Positions 10,403 through 21,340 of a stretch of 64,000 nucleotides of DNA are shown here, one piece after another; within the stretch, counting starts at the first letter, position 1; each line of letters begins with the position of its first letter. The DNA comes from Mycobacterium ahvazicum (GTDB lineage Bacteria; Actinomycetota; Actinomycetes; Mycobacteriales; Mycobacteriaceae), in assembly GCF_900176255.2 (NCBI RefSeq), contig NZ_FXEG02000003.1, forward strand, positions 434,001 to 498,000, given 5' to 3'. The position numbers and the translations under genes were made by a program. The notes beneath the pieces are model-generated. The model saw only the letters and a program-made list of their open reading frames with translations. It was not told where the DNA came from and searched no databases.

Positions 10403-10738
10403 TCACTGCGGGCAAATGTCGGTCCGCCGCGCCCAGTCGTCGGCCCAGGCTTGGAGCGGTTTCAACGCCGCCATGAGTGACAGCCCTTGATCGGTGAGGT
10501 GGTAGCCGCCGCCGGAGTGATCCAGGATGTCCAGCGCCCGCAGTTCCTTGAGGCGGGCATTGAGGGAGCCGGGATTCATCTCGGACGCCGCCTGAAGGCC
10601 ACGAAAGGTCAACGGACCGGAACGCAATTCCCACAAGATGCGCAGCGCGCCACGTCGGCCGAGGGCATCGAAGGCGACCATGATTGGCCGTCCGGTGGAC
10701 GACCCCCGCACTGGCGACCCGAACCGCGGAGTGGACAT
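10403..10738 (-). CDS. HxlR-family winged-helix transcriptional regulator
   Basis: A 111-residue protein starting at ATG 10738. It has the HxlR pattern LGRRGALRILWELRSGPLTF, then RLKELRALDILD and a wing YHLTDQG. HxlR proteins are dimeric regulators that respond to aldehydes, quinones or redox signals. It lacks the conserved N-terminal Cys often used for sensing in some members. It is divergent from the carboxymuconolactone decarboxylase-like gene, whose ATG is only 38 bp away, so it very likely regulates that gene. Confidence 0.85.
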   Translation of the reverse strand: MSTPRFGSPVRGSSTGRPIMVAFDALGRRGALRILWELRSGPLTFRGLQAASEMNPGSLNARLKELRALDILDHSGGGYHLTDQGLSLMAALKPLQAWADDWARRTDICPQ

Positions 10739-10776
10739 GCTCCATATTTTGAAGCACCCGCGCGTAGAGTGCCAGC

Positions 10777-11337
10777 ATGACTCGCTATAGAAATCGTAGC
10801 GCACGCATTGCGCCCGCCTCGCCGCCATTCCCAGCCGACATCCAGCAGGCCATCGACGCCATCATGCACGGCAGGCCGCCGCTGGTGCTCTTCACCACGT
10901 TGGCCCGCGACCACCGACTCTTCTTCAAATTCTTCAACTCCGGCCTGCTTGACCGCGGGCATCTGACGATTCGGCAGCGCGAGATCGTCATCGACAGGGT
11001 CACCGCGGCCTGCGGTGCCGAATACGAGTGGGGAGTGCACGTGACCACGTTCGCGGCCAAGGCGGGCCTGACCGAGGGCCAGATCGCGTCGCTGACGTCC
11101 GGGACACCCGAGGATGAGGGCTGGGAGGATGGCGATCGCGTCCTGATCCGCCTCTGCGACAGCCTGCACCGCAACTGCACCGTCGACGACGATTTGTGGG
11201 CGGAGCTGAGCAGCTACCACAGCGACGAGGCCATCTTGGAGCTGCTGATGCTCGCCGGCGCCTACCGGACGGTCAGCTATCTCGTGAATGCCCTGCGTCT
11301 GCCGCTCGAAGTCGGTGCCCGCGCCTTTCCAACGTAG
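10777..11337 (+). CDS. Carboxymuconolactone decarboxylase (CMD) family protein
   Basis: A 186-residue member of the AhpD/CMD fold. The core motif is ACGAEYEWGVHV, with a single Cys rather than the AhpD CxxC pair, so it resembles decarboxylase-type members more than peroxidase partners. The segment RQREIVIDRVTA is typical of the family. The function is not assigned; the divergent HxlR gene suggests response to a reactive carbonyl or quinone. A hairpin terminator follows 25 bp after the stop. Confidence 0.85.
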   Translation: MTRYRNRSARIAPASPPFPADIQQAIDAIMHGRPPLVLFTTLARDHRLFFKFFNSGLLDRGHLTIRQREIVIDRVTAACGAEYEWGVHVTTFAAKAGLTEGQIASLTSGTPEDEGWEDGDRVLIRLCDSLHRNCTVDDDLWAELSSYHSDEAILELLMLAGAYRTVSYLVNALRLPLEVGARAFPT

Positions 11338-11362
11338 CCGCCCATTTCGGGGTTGGAAATGA

Positions 11363-11398
11363 CGACACCCCGCGAGCTGGGCGGCCCGCGGGGTGTCG
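11363..11398. terminator. Bidirectional terminator hairpin between CMD and katG
   Basis: A perfect 12-bp GC-rich stem (CGACACCCCGCG and its complement) closes a 12-nt loop between two convergent stop codons. There is no T-run on either side, which is usual in mycobacteria. Confidence 0.8.
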
Positions 11399-11417
11399 CT
11401 TCGTGCTGACGATCAGG

Positions 11418-13694
<2,277 letters not shown>

Positions 13695-13707
13695 TCACGA
13701 CCTGTGA

Positions 13708-14148
13708 TCAGGAATCGGCGGTCGAACAGTCGGGGCACAGGCCCCAATAGATGACTTCGGCTTCGTCGAGCACGAAGCCGTCGAGAGCGTTGTCGTCGTC
13801 TGTTGGCGTCAGGCACGGGGCATCACCGACCGCGCAGTCGACGTCGGCGATCACCCCGCAGGATCGGCACACGACGTGGTGGTGGTTGTCGCCGACCCGG
13901 GATTCGTACCGAGCGACCAGCCCCGACGGCTGGATGCGCCGGACCAGGCCCACCGCCGTCAGGGCATTGAGCACGTCGTACACGGCTTGGCGTGAGACGT
14001 CGGGAAGACCGATCCGCACCGAGGAGAAGATCGTCTCGGTGTCGGCATGAGGATGGGCGTGCACCGCTTCCAGGACGGCGATCCTGGGCCGGGTCACACG
14101 CAGCTCGGCCGAACGCAGCCGCTCCGCGTAGTCCGACATTGACGACAC
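13708..14148 (-). CDS. furA: FurA, Fur-family peroxide-responsive repressor
   Basis: A 146-residue Fur protein nearly collinear with M. tuberculosis FurA. The winged helix contains LPDVSRQAVYDVLNALT, and the regulatory metal site has the NHHHVVCRSCG segment, with a second cysteine pair in LCPDCS. FurA represses itself and katG and is relieved by oxidation; that is known for the family. The start is read as GTG 14148, giving MSS as in the M. tuberculosis protein. It lies 7 nt after a good -10 element, so the mRNA is probably leaderless. It is followed at 49 bp by katG. Confidence 0.96.
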   Translation of the reverse strand: MSSMSDYAERLRSAELRVTRPRIAVLEAVHAHPHADTETIFSSVRIGLPDVSRQAVYDVLNALTAVGLVRRIQPSGLVARYESRVGDNHHHVVCRSCGVIADVDCAVGDAPCLTPTDDDNALDGFVLDEAEVIYWGLCPDCSTADS

Positions 14149-14154
14149 ACCGCC

Positions 14155-14184
14155 AATATGCCCCGCTTATCTGGATTCGGTCAA
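14155..14184 (-). promoter_or_regulatory. furA-katG promoter with leaderless start
   Basis: On the minus strand TTGACC (14184-14179) and CATATT (14160-14155) are separated by 18 bp. The GTG start of furA begins 7 nt after the -10, which matches a leaderless transcript. The region also overlaps the AT-richer stretch where FurA binds in other mycobacteria. Confidence 0.65.
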
Positions 14185-14220
14185 GAGTTTCTCGGGGCAA
14201 CACCCCGTAAAAATTTGACG

Positions 14221-15492
14221 TCAGGAAGTCGGCTTGATGGCGCTGCCGTCACGCCACTGGTCCCAGCTCAGCGTCCAATCGCCGTTTTGAGTCAGCTGCA
14301 ACGGTGGCCCTCCGGTGTTGCGGATCTCCACCACGTCCCCGGGTACGGAGAAGTCGTAGAACCATTTCGCATTGTCACCGTTGAGGTTCAGGCATCCGTG
14401 CGAGGTATCGGTGTGCCCCTGGGCCCATACCGTGGCGTCGAGCTGGTGCAGATAGATGCCGTCGATGCTGATTCGGGTCGCGTAGTTGATGGTCTCCCGA
14501 TAACCGAGACGTGAGTTCTTCGGCAGCCCAAAGGTTGACGAGTCCATCACGACGGGGTTGCCCTTGTCGAGCACGGTGTAGGTGCCCGGTGGGGTCCACA
14601 GCGAAATTGTTTGCGCTCCGACCTTCTCCTCGCCACCCATTCCCATGGAGGTGGGCATCGTGCGGACCAGTGCCCCGTTGTCGAAGACGCTCACCGTTTT
14701 GGTGGCGTCATCGGCGATCGACACATGCGCGTCACCGATCCGGAACGACACCCGGGTGTCTTCCTGCCCGAATAGGCCGTCGCCCAAAGCGATTCCGTAA
14801 ACCTTGGCTTCGGCGGTGACGGTAGTGCCAGGTGCGTAGTAGTGTTCCGGCCGCCAATGGGCGTGCTGCCCGTCGATCCAGTACCACGAGCCCGCAACCG
14901 CCGGGTTGGTCGTCACTTTCAGCTGACGCTCGGCAGCCGCGCGATCAGAGATCTTTTCGTCGAAGTGCGCGACCACGACAGTCCCGACGCCGTAGGTACC
15001 GCCGTCGCGCAGCGCAGCCTCGGAGGTGGTGGTGAACGAGACCTTTGTCTGATTCGACGGCCGCAGGGTGGAGAACGACGAAACCTGGTTCGCCACAACG
15101 CCACCCCGGCTGCGGCCGCTGGCATTGAGCGTGTAGGTACGTCCGTAGCCCAACGGGGCGGTCGGCTTCCAGACGGTGTTGTCCGGCGTCATCACTCCCG
15201 CGATGGACCTGCCGGCTTCATTGACCATGCGGACCTCGGTGAGCGTCCCGTTCTCGACCTTCACCTGCACCGGAGAAACCGGATCGACATCTCGCGCGTT
15301 GACACCCGGAGTAAACGAAATCGCCAGAGCATCAGTAGCTTTCGTAGTGCAGTTCGGGCATCGGGGTGAGGCGGCGATCTGGATCGTGGCGCAAAGTCCA
15401 ACGACGACGAATACGCACAACAAGATCCGGTGCGCCGGTCGAAGCCGCCGCAAAAATTCGGCACCGTTCCTGGGGTTCATCTGGATGCGCAT
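14221..15492 (-). CDS. L,D-transpeptidase (LdtMt2-like)
   Basis: A 423-residue envelope enzyme making 3-3 peptidoglycan cross-links. An N-terminal membrane anchor (about residues 20-40) is followed by two Ig-like domains (VSPVQVKVENG and later DEKISDRAAAERQL). The YkuD catalytic domain has HTDTSHGCLNLN with nucleophile C367, and a C-terminal GDW...WDQWRDG cap as in LdtMt2. The sequence after the anchor, AASPRCPNC, has no standard lipobox, so unlike LdtMt2 it may be a membrane-anchored rather than lipidated protein. It lies upstream of and co-directional with furA, separated by the furA promoter. Confidence 0.92.
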   Translation of the reverse strand: MRIQMNPRNGAEFLRRLRPAHRILLCVFVVVGLCATIQIAASPRCPNCTTKATDALAISFTPGVNARDVDPVSPVQVKVENGTLTEVRMVNEAGRSIAGVMTPDNTVWKPTAPLGYGRTYTLNASGRSRGGVVANQVSSFSTLRPSNQTKVSFTTTSEAALRDGGTYGVGTVVVAHFDEKISDRAAAERQLKVTTNPAVAGSWYWIDGQHAHWRPEHYYAPGTTVTAEAKVYGIALGDGLFGQEDTRVSFRIGDAHVSIADDATKTVSVFDNGALVRTMPTSMGMGGEEKVGAQTISLWTPPGTYTVLDKGNPVVMDSSTFGLPKNSRLGYRETINYATRISIDGIYLHQLDATVWAQGHTDTSHGCLNLNGDNAKWFYDFSVPGDVVEIRNTGGPPLQLTQNGDWTLSWDQWRDGSAIKPTS

Positions 15493-15604
15493 CCTTGGGG
15501 CTTACTCATCAGCCGGCTCGAGGTTGAACCCGCGCGGAAACAACGTTGCGTAACAAGTAGCCCCACCGGCGCGTCCTGAAACGTCTGCGAGAGATCATGG
15601 CGTG

Positions 15605-16375
15605 ATGGCCGACGACGAACTCGACGCGCTGTATTCGGTGCGGCCCAGTGGGTTCACGGCCCAGCGCACCGAATTGTCCGCCGCCGCTCGGCGCCGAGGC
15701 GACGAGGCCGCCGCCAAACGGATCTCGGCCAGCCGCAAACCGACCACCGCGGCCTGGGTGGTCAATCAACTTGCGATCCGCGACAAGGACGTCGCGCGGC
15801 GCATTGCCGACCTGGGCGACAGGCTGCGTTCCGCGCATGCCGCGATGGATGGCCACCGCATCCGCGAGCTGTCCGGCGAGCAACACCGGCTGATCCAGGG
15901 CCTGGTTCGGTCCGCCTTTGACCAGGCCGGCGTCAGCGCGTCCGCCGCGGTGCGTGAGGACGTCACGAGCACACTGCAGGCCGCGATCGCCGATCCCGAG
16001 GTCAGGGCGCGACTGGGGCGACTGGACCGCCCCGAACAATGGTCGGGATTCGGTGCGTACGGCGATGACGCAGAACCGTCACCCGCCAAATCGCCCGAGA
16101 AGGGCCGCGAGAAAAGGGTTGACCGCCGACGGGAGGAACTCGCCGCGGCGGTCGCCACCGCCGAGCGCGAAAAGGCCGACGCCGACGACAAGCTGGCGCA
16201 GTCGAAATCCGAACGGCAGACGGCCCGCGAGCGTCGTGACGAGGTGCTTGCCGATCTCCGCCGGGCGGAACGCGAACTCGACCGCGCCGAAAAGAACTAC
16301 GACAAAGCGCAACAAGCCAGCCACGATGCCGCCGAACTACTCCGCGAAGCGAAAGCGCACCTGCAGCGAAGCTAG
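15605..16375 (+). CDS. Conserved hypothetical protein with long coiled coil
   Basis: A 256-residue protein that I do not recognise functionally. The first 120 residues include SASRKPTTAAWVVNQLA, a segment common in an uncharacterised actinobacterial family. Residues from about 155 to 255 are a charged coiled coil rich in Glu, Arg, Lys and Ala (REELAAAVATAEREKADAD and similar). There is no signal peptide or membrane helix. A GTG one codon upstream at 15602 is an alternative start. The Rieske flavoprotein follows 58 bp downstream on the same strand. Confidence 0.75.
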   Translation: MADDELDALYSVRPSGFTAQRTELSAAARRRGDEAAAKRISASRKPTTAAWVVNQLAIRDKDVARRIADLGDRLRSAHAAMDGHRIRELSGEQHRLIQGLVRSAFDQAGVSASAAVREDVTSTLQAAIADPEVRARLGRLDRPEQWSGFGAYGDDAEPSPAKSPEKGREKRVDRRREELAAAVATAEREKADADDKLAQSKSERQTARERRDEVLADLRRAERELDRAEKNYDKAQQASHDAAELLREAKAHLQRS

Positions 16376-16433
16376 CCACGACTCCGAGCCGCGGCCGCGT
16401 TTCCGGGTGGCAACGCCGGGTATCAGGCCTGCC

Positions 16434-17945
16434 ATGACTTCTCTGTGGCTTGCCGATCGAACCCAACCGCCGTGGACTGCGAGCCAACTCGACGACGGGT
16501 CCCGCTCCGCCGACATCATCGTGGTGGGCGCCGGCATCACCGGTCTGATGACGGGTGTCCTGCTGGCCCGTGCCGGCAAAGAGGTGATGGTGGTGGAGGC
16601 GCGCAGCGTCGGCGCCTGCGCCACCGGAAACACCACCGCCAAGATCAGCCTGCTGCAGGGCACCCATCTGTCGAAGGCGTTGCCCCGGCACGGCAAGGAG
16701 CTGGCCCGCGCCTACGTGGAAGGCAACCGGGAGGGCCAGGATTGGATAGTCGAGCATTGCCGGTCGCGTGGCATCGCCGTGCAACGCGAGGACGCCTACA
16801 CCTACGCCCAGTCCGCCAAGGGGGTGCCGTCGGCGCGTTTGGAACTGGAGGCGTGCCAGGCGGTTGGCCTGCCTGTCGAGTGGGCCGACGATGCCGACGT
16901 GCCGTTTCCGTACCACGGCGGGGTGCGGCTGCCCAACCAGGTGCAGTTCAATCCGATGGAGTTCCTGGACGCGTTGGCCGCCGAGCTGCTCGACCGCGGC
17001 GGACGACTGGTAGAGCACACCAGGGTCCGGCGGGTGTCGAGTCGCGGCGGCAAGGGGCATGTGCAGGTGAACGACGCCGCACAGCGCGACATCGAACTCG
17101 AGGCCGGGAAATTGATCCTCGCCACCGGGATCCCCATCCTCGATCGCGGCGGATATTTCGCGCGAGTGAAGCCCAGCCGGTCGTACTGCCTGGCGTTCAG
17201 GGTGCCCGGCGACATCACCCGCCCGATGATGATTTCCACCGACTCACCGACACGTTCGGTGCGGTACGCACCCGTCTCCGACGGGGAGCTGTTGATCGTC
17301 GGGGGCGCCGGACACACCGTGGGTCGCAAAAAGAGTCCGGCCAAGGCCCTCGACGAACTCTCGTCGTGGACACTCAAACACTTTCCGGGCGCCGAGCAGA
17401 CTCATTTCTGGTCGGCACAGGATTACACGCCGATCGACCATCTGCCATACGTAGGCCCGATCCTGCCGAATAACGAATCCATCTATATCGCAACGGGTTT
17501 CAACAAGTGGGGCATGACCAACGGCGCCGCCGCGGCGCTGGCGCTGACCAGCCGCATTTTGGGCGGCCGGATGGACTGGGCGCGCGCGTTCGCCAGCTGG
17601 AGCCCGCACGAGCTGACCGGCCTGCCCACGGCCATACAGGCCAACCTCGAGGTGGGATTCGATTTGGCGAAAGGCTGGATCACCCCGGCTACTCGGATCG
17701 GCCGGCGCAGCCCCGGTCCCGACGAGGGCGGCGTGGTAAGCGGACTCCCATGGCAGTTGGAGGCCAGGAGCCGCGTCAACGGTACCGAACACCGCGTTTC
17801 GCCGGTCTGCCCCCACCTTGGCGGGATAGTGAATTGGAACGACGCCGACAAGGCCTGGGAGTGCCCGCTGCACGGGTCGCGATTCGCGCCGGACGGCACG
17901 CTGCTGGAAGGGCCCGCCACCAGAGACTTGACCGCATCGCATTGA
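16434..17945 (+). CDS. FAD-dependent oxidoreductase with C-terminal Rieske domain
   Basis: A 503-residue two-domain protein. The N-terminal DAO-type flavoprotein domain has the dinucleotide motif VVGAGITGLMTG (about residues 30-41), and the closing segment GFNKWGMTNG is typical of the family. The C-terminal Rieske [2Fe-2S] domain has the ligand pairs C459/H461 (CPHLGG) and C477/H480 (CPLHGSRF). Electrons would move between FAD and the cluster within one chain; the substrate is unknown. The ATG at 16434 is preferred because the long upstream extension of the frame overlaps the previous gene. It is convergent with a methyltransferase gene 19 bp away. Confidence 0.92.
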   Translation: MTSLWLADRTQPPWTASQLDDGSRSADIIVVGAGITGLMTGVLLARAGKEVMVVEARSVGACATGNTTAKISLLQGTHLSKALPRHGKELARAYVEGNREGQDWIVEHCRSRGIAVQREDAYTYAQSAKGVPSARLELEACQAVGLPVEWADDADVPFPYHGGVRLPNQVQFNPMEFLDALAAELLDRGGRLVEHTRVRRVSSRGGKGHVQVNDAAQRDIELEAGKLILATGIPILDRGGYFARVKPSRSYCLAFRVPGDITRPMMISTDSPTRSVRYAPVSDGELLIVGGAGHTVGRKKSPAKALDELSSWTLKHFPGAEQTHFWSAQDYTPIDHLPYVGPILPNNESIYIATGFNKWGMTNGAAAALALTSRILGGRMDWARAFASWSPHELTGLPTAIQANLEVGFDLAKGWITPATRIGRRSPGPDEGGVVSGLPWQLEARSRVNGTEHRVSPVCPHLGGIVNWNDADKAWECPLHGSRFAPDGTLLEGPATRDLTASH

Positions 17946-17964
17946 CACGGCTCGTCACACTGGC

Positions 17965-19023
17965 TCAACCCACTTTCCGGTATACGAGCCACCGCAATTC
18001 GATGGGGGAATCCTCCCGCTCGACATCGAAAATGTCTTGGCCACTGGCCCATCCGTCGAACCAGGCCGTGGGCGGCCAGGCGCCTTCCGGCAGATGGGCT
18101 TTCTCGTACTCGTATGCCGACTCGTCGGAAACGAGTTCAAGCGACAATCCGGCCGCGGCTTTGCTGACCTCGTCGCGGGTGAAGATCATGGTGTGGCATT
18201 GCTGCCCGAGTTGTCGGGCGGCGTCGTCGGGCGTGTAGCCCTCGCGCGGCAGAAACGCGTTGAACACCAAACATCCACCGGCGGCCAGACACTGCGCGGC
18301 CAGTTCGAACATGCCGCCCAACTCCTGTGGCGTCCGGAAGTCCGGGACCACCTCGGAGAACACCACCAGCTGAAAGTCGCCGCTAACGCCCTCCATCGCC
18401 ACGAACACATCGCTTTGGATGACGTTGATATCAACCGAAATTCGTTTGGCTTCGGTACGAATGATGTCGGCGAATTTCCCGGCCAGCTCTACCGCGTCGA
18501 CCGGGTGACCGCGCTTGGCCAGGGCGAGGGCATTTCGCCCCGTGCCGGCGCCAACGTCGAGTATCCGACAGGTGCTGGGATCGTCGGCTGCCATGGCGAG
18601 CGACCAGACACGAGCATCGGGTTCGGTGCCGAACAGCGACCCCTCGCGAGTGTCGACCCAGCTGTCGTAATCAGCCCCGATCGTCGCCCACTGAGGTTTG
18701 ACGCGGTAATTCAGCGTCGTACCGAACGGTGAATTGAACTCTATGACGATGTTCGAACGAGACGAAGCCTTAAAGGCTTTCGCCAACTCGCCTTCCAGCA
18801 CCGCTCTGAGCTGAACGGTCTCTTCGTCTGTGTACGGTATGCCCAATCCTGCGAAGACGGTCGTACACATTCTGACGTATTCGTCGAGCATGCCGGGAAC
18901 GGCCGGTACATGGAGCCGCCCTTCCGACATCGTTCGTCGGTGTAACCGACGGGCCATCGCGTCGCGCAGCGTCGCCGGGTCGAAAGATCTGCGGTCGCGA
19001 TCCTCCATCAGACTCTTGTACAC
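17965..19023 (-). CDS. SAM-dependent methyltransferase with N-terminal extension
   Basis: A 352-residue protein. The methyltransferase core is in the middle: motif I RILDVGAGTGRNALALA (about residues 153-169), then VDAVELAGKF and the strand-4 segment DFQLVVFSEVVPDF. About 130 N-terminal residues are helical and carry no domain I recognise. The C-terminal segment after LVFNAFLPREGY may form the acceptor lid. The substrate is unknown. GTG 19023 opens the frame; ATG 19008 is an alternative. It is divergent from the PPOX gene at 19092. Confidence 0.82.
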   Translation of the reverse strand: MYKSLMEDRDRRSFDPATLRDAMARRLHRRTMSEGRLHVPAVPGMLDEYVRMCTTVFAGLGIPYTDEETVQLRAVLEGELAKAFKASSRSNIVIEFNSPFGTTLNYRVKPQWATIGADYDSWVDTREGSLFGTEPDARVWSLAMAADDPSTCRILDVGAGTGRNALALAKRGHPVDAVELAGKFADIIRTEAKRISVDINVIQSDVFVAMEGVSGDFQLVVFSEVVPDFRTPQELGGMFELAAQCLAAGGCLVFNAFLPREGYTPDDAARQLGQQCHTMIFTRDEVSKAAAGLSLELVSDESAYEYEKAHLPEGAWPPTAWFDGWASGQDIFDVEREDSPIELRWLVYRKVG

Positions 19024-19091
19024 GACCGAGTCGCTGGCTGCACAATGGGGCGCGGGATAGCCGGCGAGCCGATCGCGGCCGAGAAGGGGAG

Positions 19092-19499
19092 ATGATGAGC
19101 GACGATGCGACCGCCCAGTTGGGTGCCGAGAAATTCGTGTCCTTGACGACGTTCAAGCGCAACGGCGATGCGGTCGCGTCGCCGATGTGGATCGTCGGCG
19201 ACGGCGCACGGCTCTTGGTGTGGACGCCGGCAGACTCGTGGAAGGTCAAGCGGGTTCGACGCGATCCCCGGGTCACGCTGGCCGTGTGCGGTCGAACCGG
19301 CAAGGTCGCCTCCGGTCAGCCCGTCTTCTCCGGGACCGCCGAGGTGATCACCGACCCGGCGGCGGTCACGCGCGTCGAATCGCTCGTCAAACGCAAGTAC
19401 GGCTTGGAGTTTCGCGTAGTGACCTTCATCGAAGCCCTCGTCGCCCGCGGCCGAAAGCCGCGGTTCGTCCTGCAGATCGCGCTGACGCCCGGCGGGTGA
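19092..19499 (+). CDS. PPOX-class flavin/F420-dependent reductase family protein
   Basis: A 135-residue split-barrel protein of the pyridoxamine-5'-phosphate oxidase-like superfamily, common in mycobacteria as F420- or FMN-binding enzymes. Typical elements are FVSLTTFKRNGDAVASPMW, WKVKRVRRDPRVTLAVC and the closing RFVLQIALTPGG. Cofactor choice cannot be decided by reading. The start ATG 19092 (or the adjacent ATG 19095) follows AGAAGGGGA. The neighbours do not define a pathway. Confidence 0.85.
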   Translation: MMSDDATAQLGAEKFVSLTTFKRNGDAVASPMWIVGDGARLLVWTPADSWKVKRVRRDPRVTLAVCGRTGKVASGQPVFSGTAEVITDPAAVTRVESLVKRKYGLEFRVVTFIEALVARGRKPRFVLQIALTPGG

Positions 19500-19576
19500 T
19501 ATCGGTTCTCTTCACCGGGCGCGTTCGCGGCTCCGCCGGTCAACCGCGGCGATGAGCCGTGTCGAGCTGATGGAAG

Positions 19577-20389
19577 ATGGTCGCTATGCAGGTCGAGAGT
19601 GTGCGCCGCTATCCGGTGAAATCAATGCTTGGCGAGGACGTCGAGAGCTTGTTCGTAGACGAACGTGGCGCCGAGGGAGACCGGCGGCTCGCACTCGTGG
19701 ACACCACGACGGGGCACGTGGCCAGCGCCAAACAGGCCCGGCTATGGCGCGACCTGCTGAAGTGCACTGCCATCGGGGATGTCGGTCACGTCAGCATCGG
19801 GCTGCCCGACGGTACAACGGTCGCCGCCGATGATCCGGACGCCAACGAGGTGCTCTCGAAGTTGTTGGGGCGCTCGGTCCGACTGGTCGGTAAGCGTCCG
19901 AACGGCGCGACGGTCGAGCGCCCGGACCCGGAAAAGCTACTCGAGCTCGGTTTGGACGCCGACGTCGCCGGCCGCATCTTGGAGATCGGGTTGGGCACGC
20001 CGGGGGATTCGTTTACCGACGATGCTCCGCTGCACGCGATCACCACCGCCACGTTGGACCACATCGGGGTGGAGGCCTTGCGTTACCGACCGAATCTCGT
20101 GATCGCGACACCGGCCGACTGGCCGCCATATGTCGAAAATGATTGGGTCGACCGCGAATTGGGCATCGGATCGGTGCGGCTGCGCGGCCTGGAACTCACC
20201 CCACGGTGTGTCGTGCCGACACTCGAGCACGGGCCACTGCCGAAGGCGCCGCAGGCACTGCGGACGCCCGCCGCCGAAAATCGTTTGCTAGCAGGCAGTT
20301 GCGGCGTGGCCGCCTGCGCGGGGATCTACTTCAAAGCCACGACTCCGGGGATCATCCGGGTAGGCGAGCAGGTCACCCTCGACCCGTAG
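19577..20389 (+). CDS. MOSC-domain protein (molybdenum cofactor sulfurase C-terminal type)
   Basis: A 270-residue protein with an N-terminal beta-barrel MOSC_N domain (VESVRRYPVKSMLGE, residues 6-20) and a C-terminal MOSC domain containing the conserved cysteine in LTPRCVVPT. MOSC proteins bind the molybdenum cofactor or carry sulfur, as in amidoxime-reducing enzymes. A second ATG nine bases downstream is an alternative start. It is convergent with the cutinase gene; only 4 bp separate the stops and no terminator is visible. Confidence 0.87.
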   Translation: MVAMQVESVRRYPVKSMLGEDVESLFVDERGAEGDRRLALVDTTTGHVASAKQARLWRDLLKCTAIGDVGHVSIGLPDGTTVAADDPDANEVLSKLLGRSVRLVGKRPNGATVERPDPEKLLELGLDADVAGRILEIGLGTPGDSFTDDAPLHAITTATLDHIGVEALRYRPNLVIATPADWPPYVENDWVDRELGIGSVRLRGLELTPRCVVPTLEHGPLPKAPQALRTPAAENRLLAGSCGVAACAGIYFKATTPGIIRVGEQVTLDP

Positions 20390-20393
20390 GCGC

Positions 20394-21152
20394 CTAGTTG
20401 CCGAAGCTACTGGGGGGCGTGCGCACCACGGTGGCCGGCCCGGCGGGGCCCGCGTCGATCCGGCTGGCGGCAAAGGACGCGCCCTTGTCGATCATGGTGC
20501 CGTCGTCGGCGTAGGTGTTGTGAGCGGCGAAGTTCATACCGTCCGAGCACACCGGGTCCTCGTTCGCACACACCTTGATCGTCTTGGCTTGATAGGTCGG
20601 TCCGATGACGACCGGCGGCTCACCCAGGAAGTTCATGGCCCGCACGTTGGGCATACCGAAAAGCACCACCGCGGCGACGTGGTCGGCGATTTCGGGCGCC
20701 AGTGGCTTGGGCACGGTTGCCGGGTCGACACCTGCGGGCACCGCATCCGACGTCACGAAACCCATCACGGCCGCGCCTTGGGAAAATCCACTGAGCACCA
20801 TCTTGGTCTTGGGGCAGCTGGCCGCCATCGACACGACGTGCGCGCCCGCGTCCCGGATGCCGTCGAGCCCGGTGTTCCACTCATTGCTGGCGGGGTAATT
20901 GACCGCGTAGACGTCGACCGACTTTCCACCCTCGCGTCCGCGCAGGTTGTCGATGAAGGCCTGCCCGGTCGCGCCGACCCCCTCGGGCTCGCCGGTACCG
21001 CGGGCGTACACCACCTGAACGTCGGGGCATGGCTCAGCGGACGAGGGGACGGGTGAAAAGAGGACAGAGGCACCAAGACTCGCAGTTGCTGCGGCCGCAG
21101 CACCCACCACGCGAATGACGTAACCGGCAATCATGTCCAAATAAATGCCCAT
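20394..21152 (-). CDS. Secreted cutinase-family esterase
   Basis: A 252-residue protein with an N-terminal signal peptide ending near SSAEP. The cutinase fold follows: PCPDVQVVYARGTGEP, nucleophile elbow GFSQGA, acid in NEDPVCSDG and His in AAHNTY. The Cys pattern (PCPD, ASCPKTK, VCANEDPVC) matches the family disulfides. Mycobacterial members act as lipases, phospholipases or mycolyl-linked esterases. ATG 21134 is an alternative start six codons downstream. A second cutinase lies at 24158-24805. Confidence 0.9.
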   Translation of the reverse strand: MGIYLDMIAGYVIRVVGAAAAATASLGASVLFSPVPSSAEPCPDVQVVYARGTGEPEGVGATGQAFIDNLRGREGGKSVDVYAVNYPASNEWNTGLDGIRDAGAHVVSMAASCPKTKMVLSGFSQGAAVMGFVTSDAVPAGVDPATVPKPLAPEIADHVAAVVLFGMPNVRAMNFLGEPPVVIGPTYQAKTIKVCANEDPVCSDGMNFAAHNTYADDGTMIDKGASFAASRIDAGPAGPATVVRTPPSSFGN

Positions 21153-21340
21153 CTCGGCCGATCACCAAACGAGTGATATTCCACACGCGTTCGCAGCAAA
21201 CGCGCCGAGCTAAACTGCAGTGGCGTATCCGCCGTGCGAACAGCGCACAGCCGCAGTCGAATTCACGCCCCGAGGATGGAAGTAGTTAGCACCGGCCAGA
21301 ACAGGGTGGAGTTATCGCGGGCTGTCGGCGTGAAGTCGGC

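Noticed and set aside
16002..17060. Long antisense frame across the hypothetical and Rieske-flavoprotein genes
   Set aside because: It is the reverse of clear coding sequence on the plus strand and its translation is Arg/His-rich without any domain.
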